Below, in pieces: positions 54,244-64,000 of a DNA stretch of 64,000 nucleotides (position 1 is the first letter of the stretch; each line of letters begins with the position of its first letter). This DNA comes from Acidovorax sp. (GTDB lineage Bacteria > Pseudomonadota > Gammaproteobacteria > Burkholderiales > Burkholderiaceae_C): assembly GCF_021287135.1 (NCBI RefSeq), contig NZ_JAJTBB010000021.1:186001-250000 (forward strand), in the 5' to 3' direction. The position numbers were made by a program, and so were the translations under genes. Under the pieces are notes generated by a model, which did not search any database, was not told where the DNA came from, and saw only the letters and a list, made by a program, of their open reading frames with translations.

Positions 54244-57200
54244 ATGACGCAGATCCAACCCAAAGAGGGGTTCAACCTCTCCAAGTGGGCGCTCGACCAT
54301 CCCGCGCTGACCCGCTACCTCATGGTGGTGCTGATGCTGCTGGGCTTTGCTGCCTATTTCCAGCTCGGGCAGGATGAGGACCCGCCCTTCACCTTCCGTG
54401 CCATGGTGGTGCGCACCTACTGGCCGGGCGCCACGGCGCAGCAGGTGGCCGAGCAGGTCACCGACAAGATCGAGCGCACGCTGCAAGAGGTGCCTTATGC
54501 GGACAAGATCCGCAGCTACTCCAAGCCCGGCGAGTCGCAGATCATCTTCCAGATCAAGGACTCCTCCCGCCCCGGCGAGGTGGCCAATGTCTGGTACAGC
54601 GTGCGCAAGAAGGTGGGCGACATGCGCTACACCTTGCCGCAGGGCATCCAGGGGCCGTTCTTCAACGACGACTTTGGCGACGTGTACGGCGTGATCTACG
54701 CGCTGGAGTCCGAAGGCTTCAGCTACGCCGAGCTCAAGAGCTTTGCCGACGACGTGCGCCAGCAGCTGCTGCGCGTGCCCGACGTGGCCAAGGTCGAGCA
54801 GTTCGGCGTGCAGGATGAAAAGCTGTTCATCGAGATCTCCCAAAAGCGCCTGGCGCAGCTGGGCCTGGACATGAACCAGGTGCTGGCGCAGCTGGGCCAG
54901 CAGAACGCCGTGGAAAGCGCAGGCGCCATCCAGACACCGCAAGACCAGGTGCAGGTGCGGGTGCAGGGCCAGTTCAACGCGATCGAAGACCTGCGCGCCA
55001 TGCCGATCCGCGGCCCTTCGGGCGCGCAGCTGCGCCTCTCGGACATTGCCGACATCACCCGCGGCTACGTGGATCCGGCCAGCGTGAAGGTGCGCCACCA
55101 GGGGCGCGAGGTGATTGCGCTGGGCGTTTCCATGGCCAAGGGCGGCGACATCATTGCACTGGGCAAGGCGCTGCACGCCGCCACCGACCGCATCGGCGCC
55201 ACGCTGCCAGCGGGCGTGAAGCTGGTCAACGTGCAGGACCAGCCCAAGGCCGTTTCCACCTCGGTGAACGAGTTCGTCAAGGTGCTGATCGAGGCCGTGG
55301 TCATCGTGCTGGCAGTGAGCTTCATCAGCCTGGGCTTCCACAAGCGGCCCGGCAACCACCCGCTGTGGAAGCGCTGGTACATCGACCCCCGTCCCGGGCT
55401 GGTGGTGGGCATCACCATCCCCCTGGTGCTGGCCGTCACCTTCCTGGCCATGTGGTACTGGGGCATCGGGCTGCACAAGATCTCGCTGGGCTCGCTCATC
55501 ATCGCCCTGGGCCTGCTGGTGGACGACGCCATCATTGCCGTGGAGATGATGGTGCTCAAGCTCGAAGAGGGCTACGACAAGGTGCGCGCCGCCACCTTCG
55601 CCTACGAGATCACGGCCATGCCCATGCTCACCGGCACGCTGATCACGGCGGCGGGCTTTTTGCCCATCGGCATCGCCAAGTCGACCACGGGCGAATACAC
55701 GTTTGCCATCTTCGCGGTGACGGTGATCGCGCTGGTGCTCAGCTGGATCGTCTCGGTGTATTTTGTGCCCTACCTGGGCACGCTGCTGCTCAAGGTGCCG
55801 CCGCATGTGCTGGCCGCGCAGGCCAGCAAGGGCATCACGGACGACCCGCACGAGGTGTTTGACAGCCCGTTCTACCGCAGCTTCCGCCGGCTGGTGGACT
55901 GGTGCGTGCAGCACCGCTGGATCACCATCGGCGCCACGCTGCTCACCTTTGCGCTGGGCATCGCCGGCATGGGCAAGGTGCAGCAGCAGTTCTTCCCGGA
56001 TTCGAGCCGGCCCGAGATCCTGGTGGACATCTGGTTCCCCGAAGGCACCTCGTTTGCCGGCAATGAGGAGGTGACGAAGCGCGTGGAGCAGCGCCTGCTG
56101 GCCGAGCCGGGCGTCACGGCCGTGAGCACCTGGGTGGGCTCGGGCGTACCGCGCTTTTACCTGCCGCTGGACCAGGTGTTCCCGCAGACCAACGTGTCGC
56201 AGTTCATCGTGATGCCGCAGGACCTGAAGCTGCGCGAGTCGCTGCGCGTGAAGCTGCCGGCCCTGCTGGCGCAGGAGTTCCCTGAGGTGCGCGGCCGCGT
56301 CAAGCTGCTGCCCAACGGCCCCCCGGTGCCGTATCCGGTGCAGTTCCGTGTGGTGGGCCCGGACCCGCTGGTGCTGCGCGAGCGCGCCGACGAGGTGAAG
56401 GCTGCCCTGCGCCAAAACCCCGACATGCGGGGCGTGAACGACAACTGGAACGAGTCGGTGAAGGTGCTGCGGCTGGAAGTGGACCAGGCCAAGGCGCGCG
56501 CGCTGGGCGTGACCAGCCAGTCCATCGCGCAGGCCTCCAAAACCATCCTGTCGGGCACCCAGGTGGGGCAGTACCGCGAGGGCGACAAGCTCATCGACAT
56601 CGTGCTGCGCCAGCCCCTGGACGAGCGCAATGCCATCACCGACATCGCCAACGCCTACCTGCCCACGGCCTCGGGCAAGTCGATTCCGCTCACGCAGATC
56701 GCCAAGCCCACCTTCACCTGGGAGCCGGGCGTGATGTGGCGCGAGAACCGCGACTACGCCATCACCGTGCAAGGCGACGTGACCGAGGGCCTGCAGGGCG
56801 CCACGGTGACGGCCGCGCTGCTGCCCGGCCTGCGCCAGATCGAATCGCGCTGGGCGGCAGCCGGGCAGGGCGGCTACCGCATCGAGGTGGCCGGGGCGGT
56901 GGAGGAAAGCTCCAAGGGCTCGGCCTCGATCGCGGCGGGCCTTCCCATCATGCTGTTCATCACCTTCACGCTGCTGATGCTGCAGCTGCACAGCTTCAGC
57001 CGCGCGCTGCTGGTCTTCCTGACCGGTCCGCTGGGCATGGCCGGCGTGGCGGCCGCGCTGCTGGTGCTCAACCGGCCGTTCGGCTTCGTGGCCCTGCTGG
57101 GGGTGATCGCGCTCATGGGCATGATCCAGCGCAACTCGGTGATCCTGATCGACCAGATCGAGAAGGACCGCCAGCGCGGCGTGCCCGCGTGGGACGCCAT

Positions 57201-57417
57201 CGTGGAATCGGCCGTGCGGCGCCTGCGCCCCATCGTGCTCACGGCCGCGGCGGCCGTGCTGGCCATGATCCCGCTGTCGCGCAGCGTGTTCTGGGGGCCC
57301 ATGGCCGTTGCCATCATGGGCGGCCTGATCGTCGCCACGGTGCTGACCCTGCTGGCCCTGCCGGCCATGTACGCCGCCTGGTTCCGCGTGCGCCGGCCCC
57401 AGCCGGAGATTCGCTGA
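54244..57417 (+). CDS. RND efflux permease subunit (HAE-type)
   Basis: A 1057-residue inner-membrane pump with the twelve-segment RND plan: a first membrane segment near residue 20-38, a large periplasmic domain, segments 2-6 (about 345-550), a second periplasmic loop, and segments 8-12 (about 880-1045). The proton-relay aspartates are in GLLVDDAIIAVEMM of segment 4. PGATAQQVAEQVTDKIE and GKSIPLTQIA are family features. With the adaptor it expels hydrophobic toxicants; specificity cannot be read. Confidence 0.94.
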   Translation: MTQIQPKEGFNLSKWALDHPALTRYLMVVLMLLGFAAYFQLGQDEDPPFTFRAMVVRTYWPGATAQQVAEQVTDKIERTLQEVPYADKIRSYSKPGESQIIFQIKDSSRPGEVANVWYSVRKKVGDMRYTLPQGIQGPFFNDDFGDVYGVIYALESEGFSYAELKSFADDVRQQLLRVPDVAKVEQFGVQDEKLFIEISQKRLAQLGLDMNQVLAQLGQQNAVESAGAIQTPQDQVQVRVQGQFNAIEDLRAMPIRGPSGAQLRLSDIADITRGYVDPASVKVRHQGREVIALGVSMAKGGDIIALGKALHAATDRIGATLPAGVKLVNVQDQPKAVSTSVNEFVKVLIEAVVIVLAVSFISLGFHKRPGNHPLWKRWYIDPRPGLVVGITIPLVLAVTFLAMWYWGIGLHKISLGSLIIALGLLVDDAIIAVEMMVLKLEEGYDKVRAATFAYEITAMPMLTGTLITAAGFLPIGIAKSTTGEYTFAIFAVTVIALVLSWIVSVYFVPYLGTLLLKVPPHVLAAQASKGITDDPHEVFDSPFYRSFRRLVDWCVQHRWITIGATLLTFALGIAGMGKVQQQFFPDSSRPEILVDIWFPEGTSFAGNEEVTKRVEQRLLAEPGVTAVSTWVGSGVPRFYLPLDQVFPQTNVSQFIVMPQDLKLRESLRVKLPALLAQEFPEVRGRVKLLPNGPPVPYPVQFRVVGPDPLVLRERADEVKAALRQNPDMRGVNDNWNESVKVLRLEVDQAKARALGVTSQSIAQASKTILSGTQVGQYREGDKLIDIVLRQPLDERNAITDIANAYLPTASGKSIPLTQIAKPTFTWEPGVMWRENRDYAITVQGDVTEGLQGATVTAALLPGLRQIESRWAAAGQGGYRIEVAGAVEESSKGSASIAAGLPIMLFITFTLLMLQLHSFSRALLVFLTGPLGMAGVAAALLVLNRPFGFVALLGVIALMGMIQRNSVILIDQIEKDRQRGVPAWDAIVESAVRRLRPIVLTAAAAVLAMIPLSRSVFWGPMAVAIMGGLIVATVLTLLALPAMYAAWFRVRRPQPEIR

Positions 57418-57480
57418 GCAGGGCTTGATTCCCTGCTTGCCCGCATCAGGGTAAAATAGAAGGTTGACCGATTTCATGCA

Positions 57481-57511
57481 GGCGGCAGCCCAGGTTGCCG
57501 CCTGTTTGTTT
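57481..57511 (+). terminator. rho-independent terminator
   Basis: GGCGGCA (57481-57487) and TGCCGCC (57496-57502) form a 7-bp stem with an 8-base loop, followed by TGTTTGTTTG. It lies between the RND pump gene and tRNA-Leu and probably ends the efflux transcript. Confidence 0.75.
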
Positions 57512-57519
57512 GTAGAACC

Positions 57520-57606
57520 GCGCGGGTGGCGAAATTGGTAGACGCACCAGGTTTAGGTCCTGACGCCAGCAATGGTGTGGGGGTTCGAGACCCCCCCCGC
57601 GCACCA
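57520..57606 (+). tRNA. tRNA-Leu (anticodon TAG)
   Basis: An 87-base tRNA including encoded CCA. The acceptor stem pairs GCGCGGG (57520-57526) with CCCGCGC; the D arm has TGGCGAAATTGGTAGACGC. The anticodon stem is CAGG/CCTG with loop TTTAGGT (TAG), a long variable arm follows, and the T arm is GGGGGTTCGAGACCCCC. The length and variable arm fit class II Leu. Confidence 0.97.
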
Positions 57607-57680
57607 CCCTGTGAGACTTTGCGGAACACGGCGCCGCTGCGCTGCAGCCAGCACGATCCACATTCATAAGAGGAATAGCC

Positions 57681-58994
57681 ATGGCCGTTACTGTTGAAAC
57701 CCTTGAGAAGCTCGAGCGCAAGATCACGCTGAGCCTGCCCGTCACCCTGATCCAGTCCGAAGTCGACTCGCGCCTCAAGCGCCTGGCCCGCACCGTGAAG
57801 ATGGACGGTTTCCGTCCTGGCAAGGTGCCCATGAACGTGGTGGCCCAGCGCTACGGCTACTCGGTGCAGTACGAAGTGCTCAACGACAAGGTGGGCGAAG
57901 CCTTTGCCCAGGCTGCCAACGAAGCCAACCTGCGCGTGGCCGGCCAGCCCCGCATCACCGAAAAGGAAGGCGCTCCCGAAGGCCAGGTCACGTTCGACGC
58001 GGTCTTTGAAGTGTTCCCCGAAGTCAAGATCGGCGACCTGACGGGCGCCGAGATCGAGAAGCTGTCGGCCGAAGTGACCGACGCCGCCATCGACCGCACC
58101 GTGGACATCCTGCGCAAGCAGCGCCGCAGCTTCGCCCAGCGCGGGCTGGACGCCGCCGCACAGGACGGCGACCGCGTGACCGTGGACTTTGAAGGCAAGA
58201 TCGACGGCGAGCCCTTTGACGGCGGCAAGGCCGAAGACTTCCAGTTCCTGGTGGGCGAAGGCCAGATGCTCAAGGAATTCGAAGACGCCGTGCGTGGCAT
58301 GAAGTCCGGCGAAAGCAAGACCTTCCCCCTGGCGTTCCCTGCCGAATACCATGGCAAGGACGTGGCCGGCAAGACGGCCGACTTCCTGGTGACCGTGAAG
58401 AAGATCGAAGCCGCCCACCTGCCCGAAGTGAACGAGCAACTGGCCAAGTCGCTGGGCATTGCCGACGGCACCGTCGAAGGCCTGCGCGCCGACATCAAGA
58501 AGAACCTGGAGCGCGAAGTCAAGTTCCGCCTGCTGGCCCGCAACAAGCAGGCCGTGATGGACGCCCTGGTGGCCAAGGCCGAACTGGACCTGCCCAACGC
58601 CAGCGTGCAAGCCGAGATCGCCCGCCTGCGCGATGGCGCCCGTGCCGAGCTGAAGCAACGCGGCATCAAGGACGCTGACAAGGCCGACATCCCCGAGGAC
58701 GTGTTCCGTCCCCAGGCCGAGCGCCGCGTGCGCCTGGGCCTGGTGCTGGCCGAACTGGTGCGCGCCAACGAACTGCAGGCCAAGCCCGAGCAGCTCAAGG
58801 CCCACATCGATGAACTGGCCGCCAGCTACGAAAAGCCTGAAGACGTGGTGCGCTGGTACTTCAGCGACCGCCAGCGCCTGGCTGAGGTCGAAGCCGTGGT
58901 GATCGAAAACAATGTGACCGATTTCGTGCTGTCCAAGGCCAAGGTCGTGGAAAAGGCCGTCTCGTTCGACGACCTGATGGCGCAGCAGGGCTGA
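57681..58994 (+). CDS. tig: trigger factor
   Basis: A 437-residue ribosome-associated chaperone with peptidyl-prolyl isomerase activity. The N-terminal ribosome-binding domain has [17 protein letters not shown] (about 43-60). The FKBP-type domain (about 150-245) includes [21 protein letters not shown]. The C-terminal helical arms finish in [16 protein letters not shown] lies before the ATG. It heads the tig-clpP-clpX-lon quality-control block. Confidence 0.97.
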   Translation: MAVTVETLEKLERKITLSLPVTLIQSEVDSRLKRLARTVKMDGFRPGKVPMNVVAQRYGYSVQYEVLNDKVGEAFAQAANEANLRVAGQPRITEKEGAPEGQVTFDAVFEVFPEVKIGDLTGAEIEKLSAEVTDAAIDRTVDILRKQRRSFAQRGLDAAAQDGDRVTVDFEGKIDGEPFDGGKAEDFQFLVGEGQMLKEFEDAVRGMKSGESKTFPLAFPAEYHGKDVAGKTADFLVTVKKIEAAHLPEVNEQLAKSLGIADGTVEGLRADIKKNLEREVKFRLLARNKQAVMDALVAKAELDLPNASVQAEIARLRDGARAELKQRGIKDADKADIPEDVFRPQAERRVRLGLVLAELVRANELQAKPEQLKAHIDELAASYEKPEDVVRWYFSDRQRLAEVEAVVIENNVTDFVLSKAKVVEKAVSFDDLMAQQG

Positions 58995-59062
58995 TCGGCG
59001 TCCGGGCATCCCGCTGGCGGACCGTCCTGAACGGCGCAGCAGGGTGTTGCAGATTTACATTA

Positions 59063-59090
59063 GGGGCTTGTGCTTTTGCGCGCAAGCCCC
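59063..59090 (+). terminator. hairpin between tig and clpP
   Basis: GGGGCTTG (59063-59070) pairs with CAAGCCCC (59083-59090), with extra pairing inside the loop (TGC/GCG). No strong U-run follows, so it is a stem that may end or attenuate the tig transcript, or protect the clpP mRNA end. Confidence 0.5.
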
Positions 59091-59132
59091 AAGTCATTTC
59101 TGGGTACAGTATCCGCTTGTCAGGAGAGAAAC

Positions 59133-59741
59133 ATGAGCGCATTGGAAACACAGGGCCTGGGCATGATCCCCATGGTCATCGAGCAGTCCGGCCGCGGCGA
59201 GCGGTCTTACGACATTTATTCGCGCCTGCTCAAGGAGCGCGTGATTTTCCTGGTGGGTCCCGTGAACGACCAGACGGCCAACCTCGTGGTGGCGCAGCTG
59301 TTGTTCCTGGAGAGCGAGAACCCCGACAAGGACATTTCGTTCTATATCAATTCCCCGGGCGGTTCGGTGAGCGCCGGCATGGCGATCTTTGACACCATGA
59401 ACTTCATCAAGCCCGACGTCTCCACCCTTTGCACGGGCATGGCGGCCAGCATGGGCGCCTTCCTGCTGGCGGCCGGTGCCAAGGGCAAGCGTTTTGCGCT
59501 GCCCAACTCCAAGGTCATGATCCACCAGCCGCTGGGCGGCATGCAGGGCCAGGCGACCGAGATCGAGATCCACGCCCGCGAGATCCTCAAGACCCGCGAG
59601 CAGCTCAACAAGATCCTGGCCGAGCGCACGGGCCAGCCGCTGGAGAAGATCCAGCGCGACACCGACCGCGACTATTTCCTGTCGGCCGACGAGGCCAAGG
59701 ACTACGGCCTGGTCGACCAGGTGATCAGCCAGCGCTCCTGA
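59133..59741 (+). CDS. clpP: ATP-dependent Clp protease proteolytic subunit
   Basis: A 202-residue ClpP, the tetradecameric serine protease of ClpXP. The triad is Ser106 in GMAASMGAF, His131 in VMIHQP and Asp180 in RDTDRDYF, with the usual 25- and 49-residue spacings. The short propeptide before residue 14 is normal. CAGGAGAG precedes the ATG. A terminator separates it from clpX, so some clpP transcripts end here. Confidence 0.97.
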   Translation: MSALETQGLGMIPMVIEQSGRGERSYDIYSRLLKERVIFLVGPVNDQTANLVVAQLLFLESENPDKDISFYINSPGGSVSAGMAIFDTMNFIKPDVSTLCTGMAASMGAFLLAAGAKGKRFALPNSKVMIHQPLGGMQGQATEIEIHAREILKTREQLNKILAERTGQPLEKIQRDTDRDYFLSADEAKDYGLVDQVISQRS

Positions 59742-59759
59742 GCGACGGGGATCGCGCAG

Positions 59760-59796
59760 CGGCGTTTTCCCTGGGGGAAAGCGCCGTTTTTTATTT
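59760..59796 (+). terminator. rho-independent terminator after clpP
   Basis: CGGCGTTTTCCC and GGGAAAGCGCCG form a stem of about 11 pairs (59760-59785) followed by TTTTTTATTT. It lies only 19 bases after the clpP stop and 47 before clpX, so read-through or a separate clpX promoter is needed. Confidence 0.9.
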
Positions 59797-59842
59797 GGTT
59801 ATCATCCCGACAACTTCCCGTAACAGCAAGGCATTGCCCCCC

Positions 59843-61108
59843 ATGGCCGAGAAAAAAGGCTCTTCCAGCGAAAAAACCCTTTACTGCTCTTTCTGCGGCA
59901 AAAGCCAGCACGAAGTGAAGAAGCTGATCGCCGGTCCATCGGTCTTTATCTGCGACGAGTGCATTGACCTGTGCAACGAGATCATCCGCGACGAACTGCC
60001 CGCAGGCGACGTGGGCCGGGAGGCCCGCAGCGACCTGCCCACGCCGGCGGAGATCAAGACCAACCTCGACAACTACGTGATTGGCCAGGACGTGGCCAAG
60101 CGTACGCTTGCCGTCGCGGTGTACAACCATTACAAGCGCCTGCGCCACAAGGACAAGGCGAGCAAGGACGATGTCGAACTGTCCAAGAGCAACATCCTGC
60201 TGATCGGCCCCACGGGGTCGGGCAAGACGCTGCTCGCCCAAACCCTGGCGCGCATGCTCGATGTGCCGTTTGTGATGGCGGATGCCACCACCCTGACGGA
60301 AGCGGGCTATGTGGGCGAAGACGTGGAAAACATCGTCCAGAAGCTGCTGCAAAGCTGCAACTACGATGTGGAGCGTGCCCAGCGCGGCATCGTATACATC
60401 GACGAAATCGACAAGATCTCGCGCAAGTCCGACAACCCCAGCATCACGCGCGACGTGTCGGGCGAGGGTGTGCAGCAGGCGCTGCTCAAGCTCATCGAAG
60501 GCACCATGGCCAGCGTGCCGCCGCAGGGCGGGCGCAAGCACCCGAACCAGGATTTCCTGCAGATCGACACGACCAATATCCTGTTCATCTGTGGCGGCGC
60601 ATTCGCCGGCCTGGAGAAGGTGATCGAAAACCGCACCGAGGCCTCGGGCATCGGTTTCGGCGCATCGGTCAAGAGCAAGAAGCAGCGCTCGCTCACCGAG
60701 GTGTTTTCCGAGATCGAGCCGGAGGACCTGATCAAGTTCGGCCTGATTCCCGAGCTAGTCGGGCGCATGCCCGTGGTGACGGCGCTGGCAGAGCTCAGCG
60801 AGGACGCCCTGGTCCAGATCCTGACGGAGCCCAAGAACGCGCTGGTCAAGCAGTACAGCAAGCTGCTGGCGATGGAGGGCGTCGACCTGGAAATCCGTCC
60901 GGCGGCGCTCAAGGCCATCGCGCGCAAGGCCCTGGCCCGCAAGACGGGTGCCCGTGGCCTGCGTTCGATCCTGGAGCAGGCGCTGATCGGCACCATGTTC
61001 GACCTGCCCAACGCCACGAATGTCGAGAAGGTGGTGGTGGACGAATCCACCATCGAAGAGACCAAGCCCCCGCTGCTGGTGTACCGCGAGGCCGCCAAGA
61101 AGGCGTGA
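59843..61108 (+). CDS. clpX: ATP-dependent Clp protease ATP-binding subunit
   Basis: A 421-residue AAA+ unfoldase that feeds ClpP. The zinc-binding domain uses Cys15, Cys18, Cys37 and Cys40. Walker A is GPTGSGKT (about 121-128), the pore loop is GYVGED, Walker B is [10 protein letters not shown], and the ClpP-binding loop has IGFGASV. Sensor and arginine-finger motifs ([18 protein letters not shown]) are intact. It is a standard member with no odd features. Confidence 0.97.
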   Translation: MAEKKGSSSEKTLYCSFCGKSQHEVKKLIAGPSVFICDECIDLCNEIIRDELPAGDVGREARSDLPTPAEIKTNLDNYVIGQDVAKRTLAVAVYNHYKRLRHKDKASKDDVELSKSNILLIGPTGSGKTLLAQTLARMLDVPFVMADATTLTEAGYVGEDVENIVQKLLQSCNYDVERAQRGIVYIDEIDKISRKSDNPSITRDVSGEGVQQALLKLIEGTMASVPPQGGRKHPNQDFLQIDTTNILFICGGAFAGLEKVIENRTEASGIGFGASVKSKKQRSLTEVFSEIEPEDLIKFGLIPELVGRMPVVTALAELSEDALVQILTEPKNALVKQYSKLLAMEGVDLEIRPAALKAIARKALARKTGARGLRSILEQALIGTMFDLPNATNVEKVVVDESTIEETKPPLLVYREAAKKA

Positions 61109-61356
61109 AGACGAAGACGCCGACCCTGGGCTGCCTGGTGCAGGTCCCCCGCTTGGGGGCCGTGCCAGCACAGCGGGGTGGCCCTTGCGCGGCAGCTGCC
61201 GGCCTGGGTCGCGCAGGCCCCGCGTGTCTTGGATGACGCTGCGCGTCCTGGGCGTCTGAGATGTGCCAACGGTGCGCGCAACGACTGCAGGCACCGCGCC
61301 AGGCCGTCGGCTGCGCTTGCCTTGCAACCCTTTTTGCGGTGCGGCCGGAAGAAGGG

Positions 61357-61384
61357 GTTGAAAATGCCCGCTGGTGGACCATCT
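61357..61384 (+). promoter_or_regulatory. sigma-32-like heat-shock promoter of lon
   Basis: GTTGAAA (61357-61363), 13 bases, then GACCATCT (61377-61384) fits the sigma-32 pattern CTTGAAA-N13-CCCCATNT with one mismatch at -35 and two at -10. Transcription would begin about 20 bases before the lon ATG. The remainder of the clpX-lon gap (61109-61356) contains GC-rich sequence without a convincing gene. Confidence 0.55.
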
Positions 61385-61409
61385 GCCACACAGTTAACTG
61401 AGGATTTCC

Positions 61410-63842
61410 ATGTCCGGACATACCCCGCTCCCCGCCACCCCTGTTGAACTGCCGCTTCTGCCCCTGCGCGATGTGGTGGTGTTCCCCCACATGGTCATCC
61501 CCCTGTTCGTGGGGCGCCCCAAGAGCATCAAGGCGCTGGAACTGGCCATGGAGGCCGACCGCCGCATCATGCTGGTGGCCCAGAAGGCCGCCGCCAAGGA
61601 CGAGCCGTCGGTGTCCGACATGTTCGACGTCGGCTGCATGTCCACCATCCTGCAGATGCTCAAGCTGCCCGATGGCACCGTCAAGGTGCTGGTCGAAGGC
61701 CAGCAGCGCGCCGTGGTGACCGCCATCCAGGATTCGGAAACGCATTTCGCCGCCACGGTCACCCCCGTGGAGGCACACCCTGAGGCCAACAAGCCCAGCG
61801 AAATCGAGGCGCTGCGCCGTGCGGTGATGCAGCAGTTTGACCAGTACGTCAAGCTCAACAAGAAGATCCCGCCCGAGATCCTCACGTCCATCTCCAGCAT
61901 CGACGATCCGGGCCGCCTGGCGGACACCATCGCGGCGCACCTCCCGCTCAAGCTGGAAAACAAGCAGGTGGTGCTGGACCTCTCGGACGTGAAGGCGCGC
62001 CTGGAAAACCTCTTCGAGCAGTTGGACCGCGAGGTGGACATCCTCAACGTCGACAAGAAGATCCGCGGCCGCGTGAAGCGCCAGATGGAGAAGAACCAGC
62101 GGGACTTCTACCTCAACGAGCAGGTCAAGGCCATCCAGAAGGAACTGGGCGAGGGCGACGAAGGCGCCGACATCGAGGAGATCGAGAAGAAGATCAAGGC
62201 CGCCAAGATGCCGGCCGAAGCCCGCAAGAAGGCCGATGCGGAGCTCAAGAAGCTCAAGCTCATGTCGCCCATGTCGGCCGAGGCCACAGTGGTGCGCAAC
62301 TACATCGACGTGCTCACGGGCCTGCCCTGGAGCAAGAAGACCAAGATCAAGCACGACCTGGTCAACGCCGAGGGCGTGCTGAACGAGGACCACTATGGCC
62401 TCGACAAGGTCAAGGACCGCATTCTTGAGTACCTCGCGGTGCAGCAGCGCGTGGACAAGGTCAAGGCGCCCATCCTGTGCCTGGTAGGCCCACCGGGGGT
62501 GGGCAAGACCTCCCTTGGGCAGTCGATTGCCAAGGCCACCGGGCGCAAGTACGTTCGCATGGCGTTGGGCGGCATGCGTGACGAAGCCGAGATCCGTGGC
62601 CACCGCCGCACCTACATTGGCGCGCTGCCAGGCAAGGTGCTGCAGAGCCTGGCCAAGGTCGGCACGCGCAACCCGCTGTTCCTGCTCGACGAGATCGACA
62701 AGCTGGGCACCGATTTCCGGGGCGACCCTTCGAGCGCGCTGCTGGAGGTGCTGGACCCGGAGCAGAACCACACGTTCGGGGACCACTATGTGGAGGTGGA
62801 CTTCGACCTGAGCGATGTGATGTTCGTGGCCACGTCCAACTCGATGAACATTCCGCCAGCGCTACTGGACCGCATGGAAGTCATTCGTCTCTCGGGCTAC
62901 ACCGAGGACGAGAAGACCAGCATCGCCATGAAGTACCTGCTGCCCAAGCAGCTGAAGAACAACGGCGTGAAGGACGAAGAGCTGGAGATCACCGAGTCGG
63001 CGGTGCGTGACATGGTGCGCTACTACACCCGTGAAGCGGGGGTGCGTTCGCTGGAGCGTGAGCTGTCCAAGATCTGCCGCAAGGTGGTCAAGGGGCTGCA
63101 GCTCAAGAAGCTCACGCCCCAGGTGATCGTGACGGCCGACAATCTGCCGGACTTTCTGGGCGTTCGCAAGTACACCTACGGCCGGGCCGAGACGCAGAAC
63201 CAGGTGGGCCAGGTGGTGGGCCTGGCGTGGACCGAAGTGGGGGGCGACCTGCTCACCATCGAAGCCGCCGTCATGCCCGGCAAGGGCGTGATCACCCGCA
63301 CCGGTTCGCTGGGCGATGTGATGAAGGAGTCCGTGGAAGCCGCGCGCACGGTGGTGCGCAGCCGCTCGCGCATCCTGGGCATCAAGGACGAGGTGTTTGA
63401 GAAGCGGGACATCCACATCCACGTGCCCGATGGCGCGACGCCCAAGGACGGCCCGAGCGCCGGGGCGGCCATGACGACGGCGTTCGTGTCGGCGTTGACG
63501 GGGATTCCCGTACGCTCCGATGTGGCCATGACGGGTGAGATCACGCTGCGCGGCGAGGTGACGGCCATTGGCGGGCTCAAGGAAAAGCTCCTGGCGGCAT
63601 TGCGCGGCGGCATCAAGACCGTGCTGATCCCGGAGGAGAACGTCAAGGACCTGGCCGAGATTCCGGACAACGTGAAGAGCGGGCTGGAAATCGTGCCGGT
63701 GCGCTGGATCGACAAGGTGCTGGAAGTGGCCCTGGCAAGCAAGCCCGTTCCCCTCTCTGACGAGGAGGTGGCGGACGTGGCAGCGCCTGTGTCGGACAAG
63801 GTGGCGGTGCCGGCGGTGTCTTCGGATGGGTTGAAGCACTGA
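61410..63842 (+). CDS. lon: ATP-dependent endopeptidase Lon
   Basis: An 810-residue LonA: substrate-binding N-terminal domain (about 10-205), a long helical linker, AAA+ module (Walker [10 protein letters not shown], Walker [10 protein letters not shown]) and the C-terminal protease domain with Ser683 in DGPSAGAAM and Lys726 in GGLKEKLL. It degrades misfolded and regulatory proteins in the cytosol. The start is fixed by the conserved [16 protein letters not shown] near residue 14-29. It is a canonical enzyme, distinct from the degenerate Lon-like gene at 32-34 kb. Confidence 0.97.
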   Translation: MSGHTPLPATPVELPLLPLRDVVVFPHMVIPLFVGRPKSIKALELAMEADRRIMLVAQKAAAKDEPSVSDMFDVGCMSTILQMLKLPDGTVKVLVEGQQRAVVTAIQDSETHFAATVTPVEAHPEANKPSEIEALRRAVMQQFDQYVKLNKKIPPEILTSISSIDDPGRLADTIAAHLPLKLENKQVVLDLSDVKARLENLFEQLDREVDILNVDKKIRGRVKRQMEKNQRDFYLNEQVKAIQKELGEGDEGADIEEIEKKIKAAKMPAEARKKADAELKKLKLMSPMSAEATVVRNYIDVLTGLPWSKKTKIKHDLVNAEGVLNEDHYGLDKVKDRILEYLAVQQRVDKVKAPILCLVGPPGVGKTSLGQSIAKATGRKYVRMALGGMRDEAEIRGHRRTYIGALPGKVLQSLAKVGTRNPLFLLDEIDKLGTDFRGDPSSALLEVLDPEQNHTFGDHYVEVDFDLSDVMFVATSNSMNIPPALLDRMEVIRLSGYTEDEKTSIAMKYLLPKQLKNNGVKDEELEITESAVRDMVRYYTREAGVRSLERELSKICRKVVKGLQLKKLTPQVIVTADNLPDFLGVRKYTYGRAETQNQVGQVVGLAWTEVGGDLLTIEAAVMPGKGVITRTGSLGDVMKESVEAARTVVRSRSRILGIKDEVFEKRDIHIHVPDGATPKDGPSAGAAMTTAFVSALTGIPVRSDVAMTGEITLRGEVTAIGGLKEKLLAALRGGIKTVLIPEENVKDLAEIPDNVKSGLEIVPVRWIDKVLEVALASKPVPLSDEEVADVAAPVSDKVAVPAVSSDGLKH

Positions 63843-63857
63843 CGGACGAAAAATTTT

Positions 63858-63885
63858 TTGGAAGGGCCAAAAAATGCGCTACAAT
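63858..63885 (+). promoter_or_regulatory. tRNA promoter
   Basis: TTGGAA (63858-63863), 16 bases, TACAAT (63880-63885), just upstream of the tRNA-Gly gene in the short gap after lon. A second TACAAT at 63909-63914 could be an alternative -10. Confidence 0.65.
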
Positions 63886-63932
63886 TCATTCCATCGCAGC
63901 AAACGTTGTACAATGTGAGGCTTCGGTAAATT

Positions 63933-64000
63933 GCGGGAATAGCTCAGTTGGTAGAGCGCAACCTTGCCAAGGTTGAGGTCGAGAGTTCGAGACTCTTTTC
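63933..64000 (+). tRNA. tRNA-Gly (anticodon GCC), cut by the window end
   Basis: Starts GCGGGAATAGCTCAGTTGGT (acceptor and D arm). The anticodon loop TTGCCAA lies between stem halves CAACC.../...GGTTG, and a T arm GAGAGTTCGAGACTC follows. The 3' acceptor strand and CCA lie beyond the window. Confidence 0.95.

Noticed and set aside
53575-57477. A 1300-codon open frame on the minus strand opposite the RND genes
   Set aside because: It mirrors strong coding in the adaptor and pump genes; its protein is His/Arg/Leu/Gln-rich and low in complexity, the usual antisense shadow in GC-rich DNA.
59063-59090. Riboswitch or thermosensor upstream of clpP
   Set aside because: The hairpin is simple, 40 bases from the start, and does not sequester the ribosome site.

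Overview
The window is high-GC DNA that is almost fully coding. It looks like a chromosomal segment from a Comamonadaceae betaproteobacterium (Acidovorax-like). That placement is inferred from four things: the tRNA-Leu/tig/clpP/clpX/lon block, the many Bug (TctC-type) periplasmic binding proteins, the hpnC/hpnD/hpnE squalene genes, and a dispersed intergenic repeat with a GCTAGCGCTT core. I cannot name the species from sequence alone. I saw no integrase, transposase, phage genes, CRISPR array or rRNA.

Layout. 0-7 kb: hydrolase, lipoproteins, a CPBP membrane protease, an SDR, a ParD-like/methionine aminopeptidase pair with an operator-like palindrome, a BON lipoprotein and a DMT exporter with a 23-histidine tail. 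7-11.6 kb: a XylR-type sigma-54 activator divergent from an aryl-aldehyde dehydrogenase and a coniferyl-alcohol-dehydrogenase-like SDR, with recognisable upstream sites and a -24/-12 promoter. 11.8-20 kb: DUF1810, hydrolase, a lower-GC CHAT-domain protease gene abutting a decayed duplicate of a Lon-like gene end, LysR, methyltransferase and three lipoproteins. 20-31.8 kb: an IclR-linked carboxylate/hydroxyacid catabolic cluster (FAD oxidoreductase, two-subunit aconitase X, IlvD/Edd dehydratase, porin, three Bug proteins), then AraC and LysE. 32-36 kb: Lon-like protease and ferrochelatase. 36-39 kb: an OprC-like copper TonB receptor and DUF2946. 39-41 kb: HAD hydrolase, DUF2189, DUF2788. 41-45.5 kb: a TctD/TctE/TctC set plus another Bug protein. 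45.6-52.8 kb: hpnC, L-serine dehydratase, TRAP permeases, hpnD and hpnE in one leftward run. 53-57.4 kb: an RND efflux pair. 57.5-64 kb: tRNA-Leu, tig, clpP, clpX, lon and the start of tRNA-Gly.

The candidates for something undescribed are the CHAT gene with its Lon-like scar, and the aconitase X/IlvD/FAD-oxidoreductase pathway with its matched pair of 26-bp operator-like sites. Further notable points are the ParD-like/Map operon, the His-tailed exporter, and a dispersed repeat that has become the coding end of an efflux adaptor.
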